A model generated the notes under the pieces. That model did not search any database and had not been told where the DNA came from. It saw only the letters and a list, made by a program, of their open reading frames with translations. Both the position numbers and the translations under genes were made by a program. This document shows positions 1-8,077 of a DNA stretch of 13,212 bases, piece by piece (the stretch's first letter is position 1; every line of letters starts with the position of its first letter). The stretch comes from Candidatus Moraniibacteriota bacterium (lineage in GTDB: Bacteria > Patescibacteriota > Minisyncoccia > Moranbacterales > GCA-2747515): contig JAOZUJ010000025.1 of NCBI GenBank assembly GCA_029938745.1, positions 1 through 13,212 on the forward strand. The letters run 5' to 3'.

Positions 1-1
1 A

Positions 2-3000
2 TTTTCTGATAAAGTTGTTGATTTAGCTGCTGGCACAGCTTACATCCAATGGAATTTAAATGGATACGTAGAAAATGCCAATACTGTTTTTGAGGTAAGA
101 GCTTGTATTGATTCAATATGTGGTGATACAACAAGTATTGCTGTTAATGAAGCTAATTCTCAAAATTCATGGAGTGGTGAGAGCACAATACCAAATGTAA
201 CAGCTGGAACACATACAATATCGATAGAGGCACGTATTATTACTAATGGACGACTTGTTTTTGCTGACACAAATACTGTTTCTTGGACTGCAATCGTACA
301 CGACGACAGCGCATCAACTACTTCATCAGGGTACACCCCAGGATTCCTATATGGATTTAATCTATCAAATGATTCAGGAGATACGGATCATGATATATAT
401 GTAACAGGTGGGTATGCAAAAGATGAAACAAATTCAAAAGATTTAGAGCTGTCAATAGGATTAACAAAGCAATTAGATGCAACATTTGCGGAAGGCGATG
501 ATGAAGGTGGCTTATTCAGTGGAACAATTGCAAACGATACATTATATAATGTTTTCTTGATAGAAAAAGATGACGGCACAACGGATGTAGGATTTGATAC
601 AGATGTAAATGCGGCAAATATTCCATCGGGATTTACATCTTATAGATGGCTTGGGTATGTCTTGACTAACGGAAGCGCAAGTATCAAACAGTTTACAATG
701 TCAGGAAATGATATATTTTTCTCAAAAGCATCTGAAATGATTTTATCAACTGGTAATAATCCTGTGTCATTTACATCACAGAGTATTTTATTATTAGCTC
801 CAAATGGCAAGGTTTCACAAATTATTCCAGCAAATAGACACGATTCATCAAGTGATACGAACGGCGTGGTCATCTCAATGGATGGAATTAACACAACGAT
901 GACAATTGGAAGTAATCAAGAGAACGTACAGGTAGATGATTTGGCTTATTCATGGGGAGCTACGCGATATTCAAATTCATTTTTCATGCCAATTAAAAAT
1001 AATGAGTTTTTTCATAAGCGTACAGACGATGCAAACTACTCCTTATTATTGAGAGCAGTAAAATTAAACAGAGGCTCAACTTCAGGTGGTGGCACAGGCT
1101 CTTTGTGGACACAGAATGCTTCCAATATTTATTTTGATTCAGGAAATGTGGGTATTGGTGTAACAGACCCGACAGATTTTATGTTACAGATTGCAGGTGA
1201 TGTTGGACCAGACGTGAACAATCTCTATGATCTAGGTTCAAATACAAACAGATGGAAAGATATCTACTTAGGAAATAACACACTTCACATTGGCACAAGT
1301 ACGACAGATGAAGGATTGATATCATACGACACAGCAAACAATATTCTCAACTTTGGAACTGATGCAACGACTCAAGGAGACATAGCATTTAATACTGATC
1401 AACTTTTTATTGATACGTCTACTGGCAGTGTTGGCATAGGGACTAGTAGTCCACATTCAAATTTAACACTTGATGTCAATGGCACGATAAGAGCTACAAA
1501 TACTATTTACGCTCACGGTGGAATTTCTTTTGAAGGTGGAGTTGCCTCACCTCCAACTAATTTTTTGATTGATTATGACAGTATAAATGGAATTGCAAAT
1601 TTTGAGACAGTATCAAATCCAGGCACCTCTAGTGAAATGGCATTCTCAACCTCAGGACTCACTGATACAGGATCTGTGGAAAGGTTGAGGATTGATGCTG
1701 AGGGTAATGTAGGCATAGGACTTACAACTCCAGATGCAAAATTAACAATCGCAAATACGGATACAGGCAAAGATTCGCTGGCAATCTATCAGGATATTGA
1801 AGTGCCAACTTTTGCGGAGACAGTTGGAGGAACGGATACTGAGGTTGCCTATGCTATCATCCAAACCTCTGACGGTGGTTATGCAATTGCAGGGCATACA
1901 CATAGTTATGGTGCTGGAAATAATGATATGTACATTACTAAACTCACTGGTGCTGGATTCCTCGACACCAGTTTTGGTAGTGGTGGAACAAGAACAGTTG
2001 GCGGGACAGACAATGAATATGCCTACTCCATTATCCAAACCTTTGACGGTGGTTATGCAATTGCAGGAAATACGAAGGGCTATGGTGCTGGTAATGATGA
2101 AATGTACATTGCAAAACTTACTAGTACAGGTGCTCTTGATGCAGCTTTTGGAATAGGAGGTACAGTAACAGCCGGTGGACCAGGCGCTGATTATGCTCAT
2201 TCTATCATCCAAACCTCAGATGGTGGCTATGTCGTAGCAGGATATACAGATAGTTATGGTGCAGGAGGTTATGATATGTACATCACTAAACTCACTAGTG
2301 CAGGAGCTCTTGACACATCATTCGGCTCAGGTGGAACCAGAACAGTTGGTGGAGTAAGTGGTGATAGGGTTTACTCCATCATTCAAACCTCTGACGGCGG
2401 TTATGCAATTGCAGGATACACAATTAGCTATGGTGCAGGAGGTTATGATATGTATATCACTAAACTCACTAGTGCAGGAGCTCTTGACACCAGTTTTGGT
2501 AGTGGTGGCACAAGAACTGTGGGTGGTGCAGGCGATGATAGAGCACAATCGATTATTCAAACTATAGATGGAGGTTATGCAATTGCAGGATATACAGATA
2601 GTTATGGTGCAGGAAATTATGATATGTACATCACTAAACTTACTAGCTCTGGTGCTCTTGACACATCATTCGGCTCAGGTGGAACCAGAACAGTTGGAGG
2701 AATAAATAGGGATCAAGCTCATTCAATTTTTCAAACTACAGATGGAGGGTATGCGATAGCTGGACATACTACTAGCTACGGTGCAGGAGGTTATGATATG
2801 TACATCACTAAACTTACCAGATCAGGTGCCCTTGACATGGGCTTTGGCAGTGGCGGAACAAGGACAATTGGTGACGCAAATTATGAGTATGTACAATCAA
2901 TTATTCAAACTACAGATGGAGGATATGCAATAGCTGGACATACAGCTAGTTACGGTGCTGGAAGCAGTGACATGTTTTTAGTTAAGATAGACTCTGACGG

Positions 3001-4270
3001 AAATCTCGGAGGAACTTGTGCCAATCCATCTCTCGGCTCAGGCGGAAGCATAGGTTCAGGAGGAGTTACGGGAAGTGGTGGGAGTGCAGGCTCAGGTGGT
3101 TCTATCTCCAGTGGAGGAACCGCAAGTTCAGGCGGAACCTTAAACCAACAATGCACAGCCTCAACAACAAATGCAAATCAAACAGTTTTTAACATAAATC
3201 AATACGGTCAAGTAGGAATAGGAGCAAATGCAAACTTAGGTTACAGACTAAATGTAAATGGTCTTGCAACCTCAAATGGATGGCTTACATCATCAGATAA
3301 AAGATTTAAAACAAACATAAAGACATTAGATAACTCTTTAGATAAACTAACTCAATTAAATGGAGTATCATATAACTATGATACAGAAAATTTCAAAGAT
3401 AGAGGATTTGATGACAACAAGCACATGGGTCTACTCGCTCAAGATGTTGCAAAGATATTTCCAGAGTTAGTATACACAGACGCAGCAGGATACAAATCAG
3501 TAGACTACATCGGACTCATAGCACCAATGATCAATTCTATAACAGATCAACAAGATCAAATAGAACAGTCAAATATCACAATCACATCAAATGCATTACA
3601 AACAGATACAAACATAAGTACACTACAGCAGTTACAAACATCAGTGGATGAAAATCTAGGTGATATTGAAAATCAGTTTGTTGATATTGCAGGACAGGTT
3701 AATAACCTATCCCTACAGGCACAAAAAAATGATAGTGATATTTTAACATTGCAGTCAGAAGCAAATATACAAGCAGATATTCTTACAGATGTTGAAGATC
3801 GCATGGATGATATAGAGGACACACATACAGAATTAATGAATTTCTTCCTTTCAATTAATCCTGATACGCTTGTTTACACGGATGGTGATGGTAATCTTAC
3901 ATTAGATGGTATTATGAGCGTTGGTGCGCTTGCAACTGATAGCATTGCAATTACAGGTGAAGAGGACGGTGCAACGATTGGTGAGAGTGCAATTGCAAAA
4001 GATGCTTTGGATGTATTTGTGCCAACAATAGCGGTAAGAGATAATAGTAGAATTTTTGTAACGCCAAAGGGTGGCGTGGTGACACAGACAATGTCAATAT
4101 CACGCATAGACGCAGGTAGTGGATTTCATGTGACGGTGGCGAATGAAGTAGACGCACCGATTGCGTTTGATTGGCTTATTGTAGAAGATCAAACAACATC
4201 AACAGATAATGATAAAGAGGAAAAAAATGTCATTAGTGAAGATATAACATTAGAAGAGAATAATGAATAA
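2..4270 (+). CDS. Giant surface/tail-fibre-like protein with delta-60 repeats and S74 autochaperone (5' partial)
   Basis: The frame is open from the left edge, so the true start lies outside the window; 1422 residues are visible (numbered from nt 2). Seen in order: a beta-rich segment (1-118); a segment resembling a recurrent phage tail-protein domain (about 119-253: GFNLSNDSGDTDHDIYV, LTKQLDA, GGLFSGTIANDTLYNVFLI, IPSGFTSYRWLGYVLT); VGIG shaft motifs at 383, 477, 570 and 1071, with LGSNTNRWKDIYLG near 411; seven 58-residue GGYAIAG/DMYITKL/FGSGGTRT repeats (608-1013); a Gly/Ser linker (about 1010-1048); an S74 chaperone domain (about 1098-1181, SDKRFKTNI with Ser1098 and Lys1103); a coiled coil (about 1181-1283); a beta domain with SRIFVTP and FDWLIVE; and an acidic tail. 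By family knowledge, S74 domains drive trimerisation and then cleave themselves off. A trimeric cell-surface fibre or adhesin is inferred. A prophage origin is less likely because no phage genes adjoin it. Confidence 0.85.
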   Translation, partial: FSDKVVDLAAGTAYIQWNLNGYVENANTVFEVRACIDSICGDTTSIAVNEANSQNSWSGESTIPNVTAGTHTISIEARIITNGRLVFADTNTVSWTAIVHDDSASTTSSGYTPGFLYGFNLSNDSGDTDHDIYVTGGYAKDETNSKDLELSIGLTKQLDATFAEGDDEGGLFSGTIANDTLYNVFLIEKDDGTTDVGFDTDVNAANIPSGFTSYRWLGYVLTNGSASIKQFTMSGNDIFFSKASEMILSTGNNPVSFTSQSILLLAPNGKVSQIIPANRHDSSSDTNGVVISMDGINTTMTIGSNQENVQVDDLAYSWGATRYSNSFFMPIKNNEFFHKRTDDANYSLLLRAVKLNRGSTSGGGTGSLWTQNASNIYFDSGNVGIGVTDPTDFMLQIAGDVGPDVNNLYDLGSNTNRWKDIYLGNNTLHIGTSTTDEGLISYDTANNILNFGTDATTQGDIAFNTDQLFIDTSTGSVGIGTSSPHSNLTLDVNGTIRATNTIYAHGGISFEGGVASPPTNFLIDYDSINGIANFETVSNPGTSSEMAFSTSGLTDTGSVERLRIDAEGNVGIGLTTPDAKLTIANTDTGKDSLAIYQDIEVPTFAETVGGTDTEVAYAIIQTSDGGYAIAGHTHSYGAGNNDMYITKLTGAGFLDTSFGSGGTRTVGGTDNEYAYSIIQTFDGGYAIAGNTKGYGAGNDEMYIAKLTSTGALDAAFGIGGTVTAGGPGADYAHSIIQTSDGGYVVAGYTDSYGAGGYDMYITKLTSAGALDTSFGSGGTRTVGGVSGDRVYSIIQTSDGGYAIAGYTISYGAGGYDMYITKLTSAGALDTSFGSGGTRTVGGAGDDRAQSIIQTIDGGYAIAGYTDSYGAGNYDMYITKLTSSGALDTSFGSGGTRTVGGINRDQAHSIFQTTDGGYAIAGHTTSYGAGGYDMYITKLTRSGALDMGFGSGGTRTIGDANYEYVQSIIQTTDGGYAIAGHTASYGAGSSDMFLVKIDSDGNLGGTCANPSLGSGGSIGSGGVTGSGGSAGSGGSISSGGTASSGGTLNQQCTASTTNANQTVFNINQYGQVGIGANANLGYRLNVNGLATSNGWLTSSDKRFKTNIKTLDNSLDKLTQLNGVSYNYDTENFKDRGFDDNKHMGLLAQDVAKIFPELVYTDAAGYKSVDYIGLIAPMINSITDQQDQIEQSNITITSNALQTDTNISTLQQLQTSVDENLGDIENQFVDIAGQVNNLSLQAQKNDSDILTLQSEANIQADILTDVEDRMDDIEDTHTELMNFFLSINPDTLVYTDGDGNLTLDGIMSVGALATDSIAITGEEDGATIGESAIAKDALDVFVPTIAVRDNSRIFVTPKGGVVTQTMSISRIDAGSGFHVTVANEVDAPIAFDWLIVEDQTTSTDNDKEEKNVISEDITLEENNE
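1823..3040 (+). repeat. Seven in-frame 174-bp repeats (delta-60/DUF5122-type beta-propeller blades)
   Basis: Units start at 1823, 1997, 2171, 2345, 2519, 2693 and 2867, exactly 174 nt (58 codons) apart; the last one degenerates near 3040. Each encodes a VGG start, SIIQTxDGGYAIAG, SYGAGxxDMYITKLT and GALDTSFGSGGTRT. The pattern matches delta-60 repeats, which are known to form beta-propeller blades; seven units would fit one closed seven-bladed propeller (inference). Units 3, 4 and 5 are nearly identical at the DNA level, which implies recent duplication or conversion. Confidence 0.9.
3293..3310 (+). other. Codons of the predicted S74 Ser-Lys self-cleavage dyad
   Basis: The codons read S-D-K-R-F-K, which puts Ser (3293-3295) and Lys (3308-3310) five residues apart, as in the catalytic dyad of endosialidase-type S74 chaperones. 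In characterised members the chain is cut just before this Ser after trimer folding. Cleavage here would release a C-terminal fragment of about 325 residues. Confidence 0.7.
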
Positions 4271-4296
4271 AATATTTTGTAATGTAAAATAATAAT

Positions 4297-5490
4297 ATGA
4301 ATATAAAACTAAAACAAAAAATAAATATAATAAAAATAAGTTTATTTTGTTTCATGTTTGTTTTTTTGATTATTCCAGCAATTTCGCATGGGCAATATTA
4401 TGTTATTGGTGGAGATATTCCAAATACTGGTGATGATGAATTGGAACCAGCAATAGAGATGCCAGAAAATGTTAATACGCCACAACAAGCAATTGAAGAT
4501 ACAATAAGTGTCTCAACAATTGAAGAGGGCACAACAACGGAACCTGAACAATTGACCGTAGAGGAATCTGTAGCAGAAAATAAAAAAGCTTTTCAAACTG
4601 CAGGTTTGTTGGGAACAATTTCTGGCGTAGTTCTTGCATTGGCGACAACAGCAATACCACTTTTTTCGACAACACCAACAATGATACAAGATCTTTTGTT
4701 TTTGAATCTGTTTGGATTTATGTCAAAACGTAAAAATGAAAGACGATGGGGTGTTGTTTTTGATGCTGATACAAAAATGCCAATTCTTGCGGCAAAAATT
4801 GTACTTTTTGATAGCCAGATGAAAGAATTGGAAACGACATATTCTGATAAAGAAGGTAGATTTGGTTTTTTGGCTGGCGAAGGTGCATATGATCTTGATG
4901 TGTATAAAAAGAATTATGAATTATACACAGAGTCAAATCGTGATGAAGTGTATGGTGATGTATATACTGGTGGAGAAATTAGTGTTTCTGGCAACAAAGT
5001 GTTGGGTATAAATGTTGCGCTACATTCCACGACAGTCAATTGGCAGGAGTATGCAGAAAAAAAGGCAAAACAATATACAAGTACGTGGTCACTTGTAAAA
5101 AAATATTTGTTTACGTCACTTTATTTCATCGGTTTTACAGCAACAGTTGTTATTACAATATTTTATCCATCAGTTATCAATATTTTACTTGTTATAATCA
5201 ATACTATATTTTTTATTTTCATATATTTTATCAAGAAAAAAGATCATGGGACTGTAATGACGACAAAAAAAGCGCCAGTACCGTTTGCGGTTGTGAATTT
5301 ATATGATCAGGAAGGTTCAAAAGATGCATTTGCTGTTACAGACGTGATTGGTAGATATTATATGTTGGCAAACAATGGACAATATACAATGAAGACATCA
5401 GGGCAAACACTTGGCAATCAATCACAAAGTTTAGAACATGATGTGCATGTGCGTGATGGACTTGTAGATAAAGATATTGTATTTCAGTAA
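4297..5490 (+). CDS. Membrane protein with two carboxypeptidase-regulatory-like domains
   Basis: 397 residues. An N-terminal signal peptide or anchor (hydrophobic 11-30, possible cut after HG near 32) is followed by an acidic, Thr/Glu-rich stretch (40-95), a membrane segment (101-123) with a strongly basic flank (KRKNERR, 144-150), a first beta-sandwich domain of carboxypeptidase-regulatory type (about 152-242: GVVFDADTKMPILAAKIVLFD, then TTYSDKEGRFGF), a membrane hairpin (270-289 and 292-311), and a second similar domain (about 322-397: APVPFAVVNLYDQEG, AVTDVIGRYYML). It starts 26 nt after the giant fibre gene with no terminator between them, so co-expression is likely; a weak -10-like TAAAAT at 4285-4290 could also start a leaderless message. 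The positive-inside rule would put both beta domains in the cytoplasm, which is unusual for this fold. I cannot name a function; a membrane partner of the fibre protein is a guess. Confidence 0.8.
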   Translation: MNIKLKQKINIIKISLFCFMFVFLIIPAISHGQYYVIGGDIPNTGDDELEPAIEMPENVNTPQQAIEDTISVSTIEEGTTTEPEQLTVEESVAENKKAFQTAGLLGTISGVVLALATTAIPLFSTTPTMIQDLLFLNLFGFMSKRKNERRWGVVFDADTKMPILAAKIVLFDSQMKELETTYSDKEGRFGFLAGEGAYDLDVYKKNYELYTESNRDEVYGDVYTGGEISVSGNKVLGINVALHSTTVNWQEYAEKKAKQYTSTWSLVKKYLFTSLYFIGFTATVVITIFYPSVINILLVIINTIFFIFIYFIKKKDHGTVMTTKKAPVPFAVVNLYDQEGSKDAFAVTDVIGRYYMLANNGQYTMKTSGQTLGNQSQSLEHDVHVRDGLVDKDIVFQ

Positions 5491-5520
5491 GCCTCTTTTT
5501 TAGAATAAGTGAGATCAATA

Positions 5521-5578
5521 AAAAAGCATTTTTCCTGCCAATAGCATTACAGAGTAGTAGGTGGAAAAGATGCTTTTT
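5521..5578 (+). terminator. Imperfect long hairpin, probable terminator
   Basis: The left arm AAAAAGCATTTTTCC (5521-5535) pairs with GGAAAAGATGCTTTTT (5563-5578) except for one bulged base; the loop is about 27 nt. The right arm ends in TTTTT. It follows the preceding stop by 30 nt. The A/T-rich ends would let it act in either direction. The large loop lowers confidence. Confidence 0.5.
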
Positions 5579-5609
5579 AAAATGATTGTAATCATTTTAT
5601 TTAGATTAC

Positions 5610-5637
5610 TTGCTATAAGTAGAATAATTTATATAAT
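5610..5637 (+). promoter_or_regulatory. Sigma-70-type promoter for the permease gene
   Basis: TTGCTA (5610-5615), a 16-nt spacer, then a perfect TATAAT (5632-5637). The expected transcription start (about 5644-5645) coincides with the ATG at 5645, which suggests a leaderless message and argues against the upstream in-frame GTG at 5561. Confidence 0.6.
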
Positions 5638-5644
5638 ATATAGT

Positions 5645-6694
5645 ATGATAAAATTTTTAGATAATATTCAAAAATATCTCTTCTTCTGGATTACGGGCAC
5701 AATTGTAGTTGGTCTGGCAATTGTGTATTTTTTTGGCGGATATAAATTTACACCAATTATTTGTTTAGTTGCTGCGATTGTGATGATTTATCCATCATTT
5801 GTTCCATTAGCATTTGATAAATTGCCAACTTCTATGAAAAATTATCCAGCTATTATTGCGTCAATTGTGGTTAATTTTATCGTCTTTCCATCTCTCGCAT
5901 ATTTTATTGGTGGAATATTTTTAGAACAAGAGCCTGTTTTGCGATTGGGTCTTATGTTACTCGCTCTTTTGCCCGGAGGTGGTATGGTGACAACGTGGGC
6001 AATGAAATCACGTGCAGATATGCCTACGACGATTGGTATTGTGATTATAAATCTACTCATTGCGATTGTTGTTGTGCCATTTGGCATATCGTTTTTTATG
6101 AATCATTTTGGATTGAATGAAATTGTAAGTGCTCCAGAAACAATGTGTGCGATAGAACAGACAACAGGAGGAATCGCATCATGTGATTTTGGAGGAGACG
6201 GTATATCACCGATGAAAATTGCACTTCCAATTTTTGTAATTGTAATTGTTCCACTTATTTTTGCATTTTTTACACAAAAAATAATTATAAAAAGAAAGGG
6301 TCATCAATATTTTGATCACATAAAAAAGAATTTTGGAAAATTTAGTAACTTTGGATTGCTAATCGTTTTGCTGGCACTGATGAGCTTGGAAAACAATAGT
6401 GTTATTTTTGAGGAGCCAAAAATTTTGATAGATATTTTTATACCACTTGTTATTATGTATATAACTGGACTTGGCATTGCAATTCTTTTGTATAGAACAT
6501 TTCATAATAAAAGTGTTGGTAAGGCATTTGTGTGGGGTAGTTATTTGAGATATATTACGCTTGCTTTGGGTATTGCAATTTCACTTGTATTTCAAGATGA
6601 ACGTCTCGCAGTGATCACGACTGTAATTGTGCTTTCATATTTTATTCAAATCCCGAGTTCATTTATGTTGGCAAAATACTTTGAAAATCATTAA
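5645..6694 (+). CDS. ACR3/BASS-family permease (bile acid:Na+ symporter superfamily)
   Basis: 349 residues with about ten hydrophobic segments, the normal size for this superfamily. Seen: an N-terminus of the family's usual style (MIKFLDNIQKYLFFWITG), MIYPSFVPLAFDKL at 47-60 (compare the MxYP...L motif of ACR3), and GLMLLALLPGGGMVTTW at 102-118, which aligns by eye with the GLxLxGLARCxAMVxxW helix of ACR3 arsenite exporters. The ACR3 cysteine in that helix is replaced by glycine, so arsenite export is doubtful. A loop with MCAIEQTTGGIASC carries two Cys that could form a disulphide if exposed. The in-frame GTG at 5561 and ATG at 5570 would add 28 or 25 hydrophobic residues, but they sit in the terminator arm and upstream of the promoter, so ATG 5645 is preferred. 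The substrate is unknown; an organic anion symporter is equally possible. The gene appears monocistronic. Confidence 0.75.
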   Translation: MIKFLDNIQKYLFFWITGTIVVGLAIVYFFGGYKFTPIICLVAAIVMIYPSFVPLAFDKLPTSMKNYPAIIASIVVNFIVFPSLAYFIGGIFLEQEPVLRLGLMLLALLPGGGMVTTWAMKSRADMPTTIGIVIINLLIAIVVVPFGISFFMNHFGLNEIVSAPETMCAIEQTTGGIASCDFGGDGISPMKIALPIFVIVIVPLIFAFFTQKIIIKRKGHQYFDHIKKNFGKFSNFGLLIVLLALMSLENNSVIFEEPKILIDIFIPLVIMYITGLGIAILLYRTFHNKSVGKAFVWGSYLRYITLALGIAISLVFQDERLAVITTVIVLSYFIQIPSSFMLAKYFENH

Positions 6695-6735
6695 ATAATA
6701 TAGTAGAATAGTATGTATTTTAATAGTTACAATAC

Positions 6736-6764
6736 TTGTAAAAAACGTAGTAATGGTGTATATT
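6736..6764 (+). promoter_or_regulatory. Probable secY promoter
   Basis: TTGTAA (6736-6741), a 17-nt spacer and TATATT (6759-6764), giving a leader of about 30 nt before ATG 6803. A second, weaker option is TTGATA (6764-6769) with TTAAAT (6787-6792), 17 nt apart, which would give an almost leaderless message. No clear Shine-Dalgarno sequence precedes the ATG. Confidence 0.5.
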
Positions 6765-6802
6765 TGATACTGTAGTTTTTATTATATTAAATTCTGGTTT
6801 TT

Positions 6803-8077
6803 ATGCTCGGAAAATTCAAAAATATTTTTGCAGTGAAAGAGTTGCGAAATAAGATCTTCTTTATTTTGTTTGTATTGATTGTTTTTCGTTTTGCAGCGAA
6901 CATTCCACTTCCGGGTGTGAGTGTGGAGCGATTGCAAGAACTTTTCGCGTCAAATCAATTGTTGGGAATGCTCAATATGTTTTCTGGTGGAGGCTTATCA
7001 AATATTTCTATTGTACTTTTGGGTGTTGGTCCATATATTACAGCGTCAATTATTATGCAGTTGTTGACGATGATTGTGCCACGTATTGAACAAATGTACA
7101 AAGAGGAAGGTGATGCAGGACGACAAAAATTTAATATGATTACACGTGTTTTGACGGTGCCGCTCGCGATTTTGCAAACAGTTGGGATGATTACACTTTT
7201 GAAATCACAGGGAGTTATTGAAAATTTAGAACCATATAATTTTACGATAATGGTAATCACGGCTGTTGCTGGTACAATTTTCTTGATGTGGCTAGGTGAG
7301 CTTATTACGGAAAAGGGATTGGGCAATGGTGTGTCAATTATCATCTTTGCAGGAATTGTAGCAAGTATGCCGACAACAATGATGCAATTTAAAGAGGTGT
7401 TTGATCCGTCACAGATTTTCACATATGTTGCGTTTATAGCCGTTGCAATCGCAACAGTTTTGGGTGTTGTATTTGTAACTGAGGGTAAACGAATTATTCC
7501 GATTTCGTATGCAAAGCGTATGCGAGGTGGGCAACAGTATGGTGGTGCACGAACATATTTACCACTGCGTGTGAATCAGGCAGGTGTTATCCCGATTATT
7601 TTTGCAGTTTCACTTGTATTATTTCCACGAATGATTGGTCAAGTGATGATGCAGATGAATAATGAAGCACTTGTGTCATTTGGCACAACTTTGACAAGTC
7701 TCTTTTCAAATCAATGGGTATATGGTATTACATATTTTTCACTTGTTGTGATGTTCACATATTTCTATACTTCTGTTGTATTTGATCCAGAAAAAATTGC
7801 CGAAAATTTACAAAGACAAGGCGGGTACGTAGAAGGTATGCGACCAGGTCATGAGACAGCCGAGTATCTTGGCAAGATTGTGAACAGGATTACGTTAACA
7901 GGAGCATTATTTTTAGGATTTATTGCTGTGATGCCAATTATTGTACAGGGATTTTTGACAAATTCTGCGATGTTTACAATTGGTGGCGCAAGTATTTTGA
8001 TCATTGTTTCCGTGGTAATCGAAATGGTCAAACAAATTGATGCACAACTTGTCATGCGTGATTACGAACAAATATAG
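6803..8077 (+). CDS. secY: Preprotein translocase subunit SecY
   Basis: The pore subunit of the SecYEG translocon in the cytoplasmic membrane, which passes secreted and membrane proteins across or into the membrane with SecA or the ribosome. 424 residues is the normal length, with ten predicted membrane helices. Family motifs are seen throughout: FRFAANIPLPGV near the N-terminus, LLGVGPYITASIIMQLL, EEGDAGRQKFN in the first large loop, GLGNGVSIIIFAGI, YLPLRVNQAGVIPIIFA, FYTSVVFDPEKIAENLQ with GGYVEGMRPG, and the C-terminal VKQIDAQLVMRDYEQI. ATG 6803 gives the usual short N-terminus (MLGKFKNIFAVKELRNKI). In most bacteria secY lies between rplO and adk in the spc ribosomal-protein operon; here it stands alone with its own promoter and terminator. 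Its last six codons, stop included, begin a 58-bp tandem duplication. It would export the signal-peptide proteins seen at both ends of the window. Confidence 0.97.
   Translation: MLGKFKNIFAVKELRNKIFFILFVLIVFRFAANIPLPGVSVERLQELFASNQLLGMLNMFSGGGLSNISIVLLGVGPYITASIIMQLLTMIVPRIEQMYKEEGDAGRQKFNMITRVLTVPLAILQTVGMITLLKSQGVIENLEPYNFTIMVITAVAGTIFLMWLGELITEKGLGNGVSIIIFAGIVASMPTTMMQFKEVFDPSQIFTYVAFIAVAIATVLGVVFVTEGKRIIPISYAKRMRGGQQYGGARTYLPLRVNQAGVIPIIFAVSLVLFPRMIGQVMMQMNNEALVSFGTTLTSLFSNQWVYGITYFSLVVMFTYFYTSVVFDPEKIAENLQRQGGYVEGMRPGHETAEYLGKIVNRITLTGALFLGFIAVMPIIVQGFLTNSAMFTIGGASILIIVSVVIEMVKQIDAQLVMRDYEQI

Noticed and set aside
1742..2212. Minus-strand ORF of 156 codons opposite the delta-60 repeats, with others at 2327-2560 and plus-strand ones at 1797-2156 and 2358-2567
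   Set aside because: They are other-frame images of the repetitive coding sequence; their proteins simply mirror the repeat and show no family features.
1823..3040. CRISPR array or other non-coding repeat array
   Set aside because: The 174-nt units are contiguous, in frame and encode conserved delta-60 blades; no short repeats with unique spacers.
557..4270. TTG at 557 as the start of the giant fibre gene
   Set aside because: The same frame is open without a stop back to the left edge and encodes the beginning of the same phage-tail-like domain, so the gene is a 5' partial.
5561..5644. GTG 5561 or ATG 5570 as the start of the permease
   Set aside because: This region holds the right arm of a terminator-like hairpin and the promoter, and the family N-terminus begins at ATG 5645.
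6955..7422. Minus-strand ORF of 155 codons inside secY
   Set aside because: It lies wholly antisense to a clearly conserved gene and has no recognisable features.
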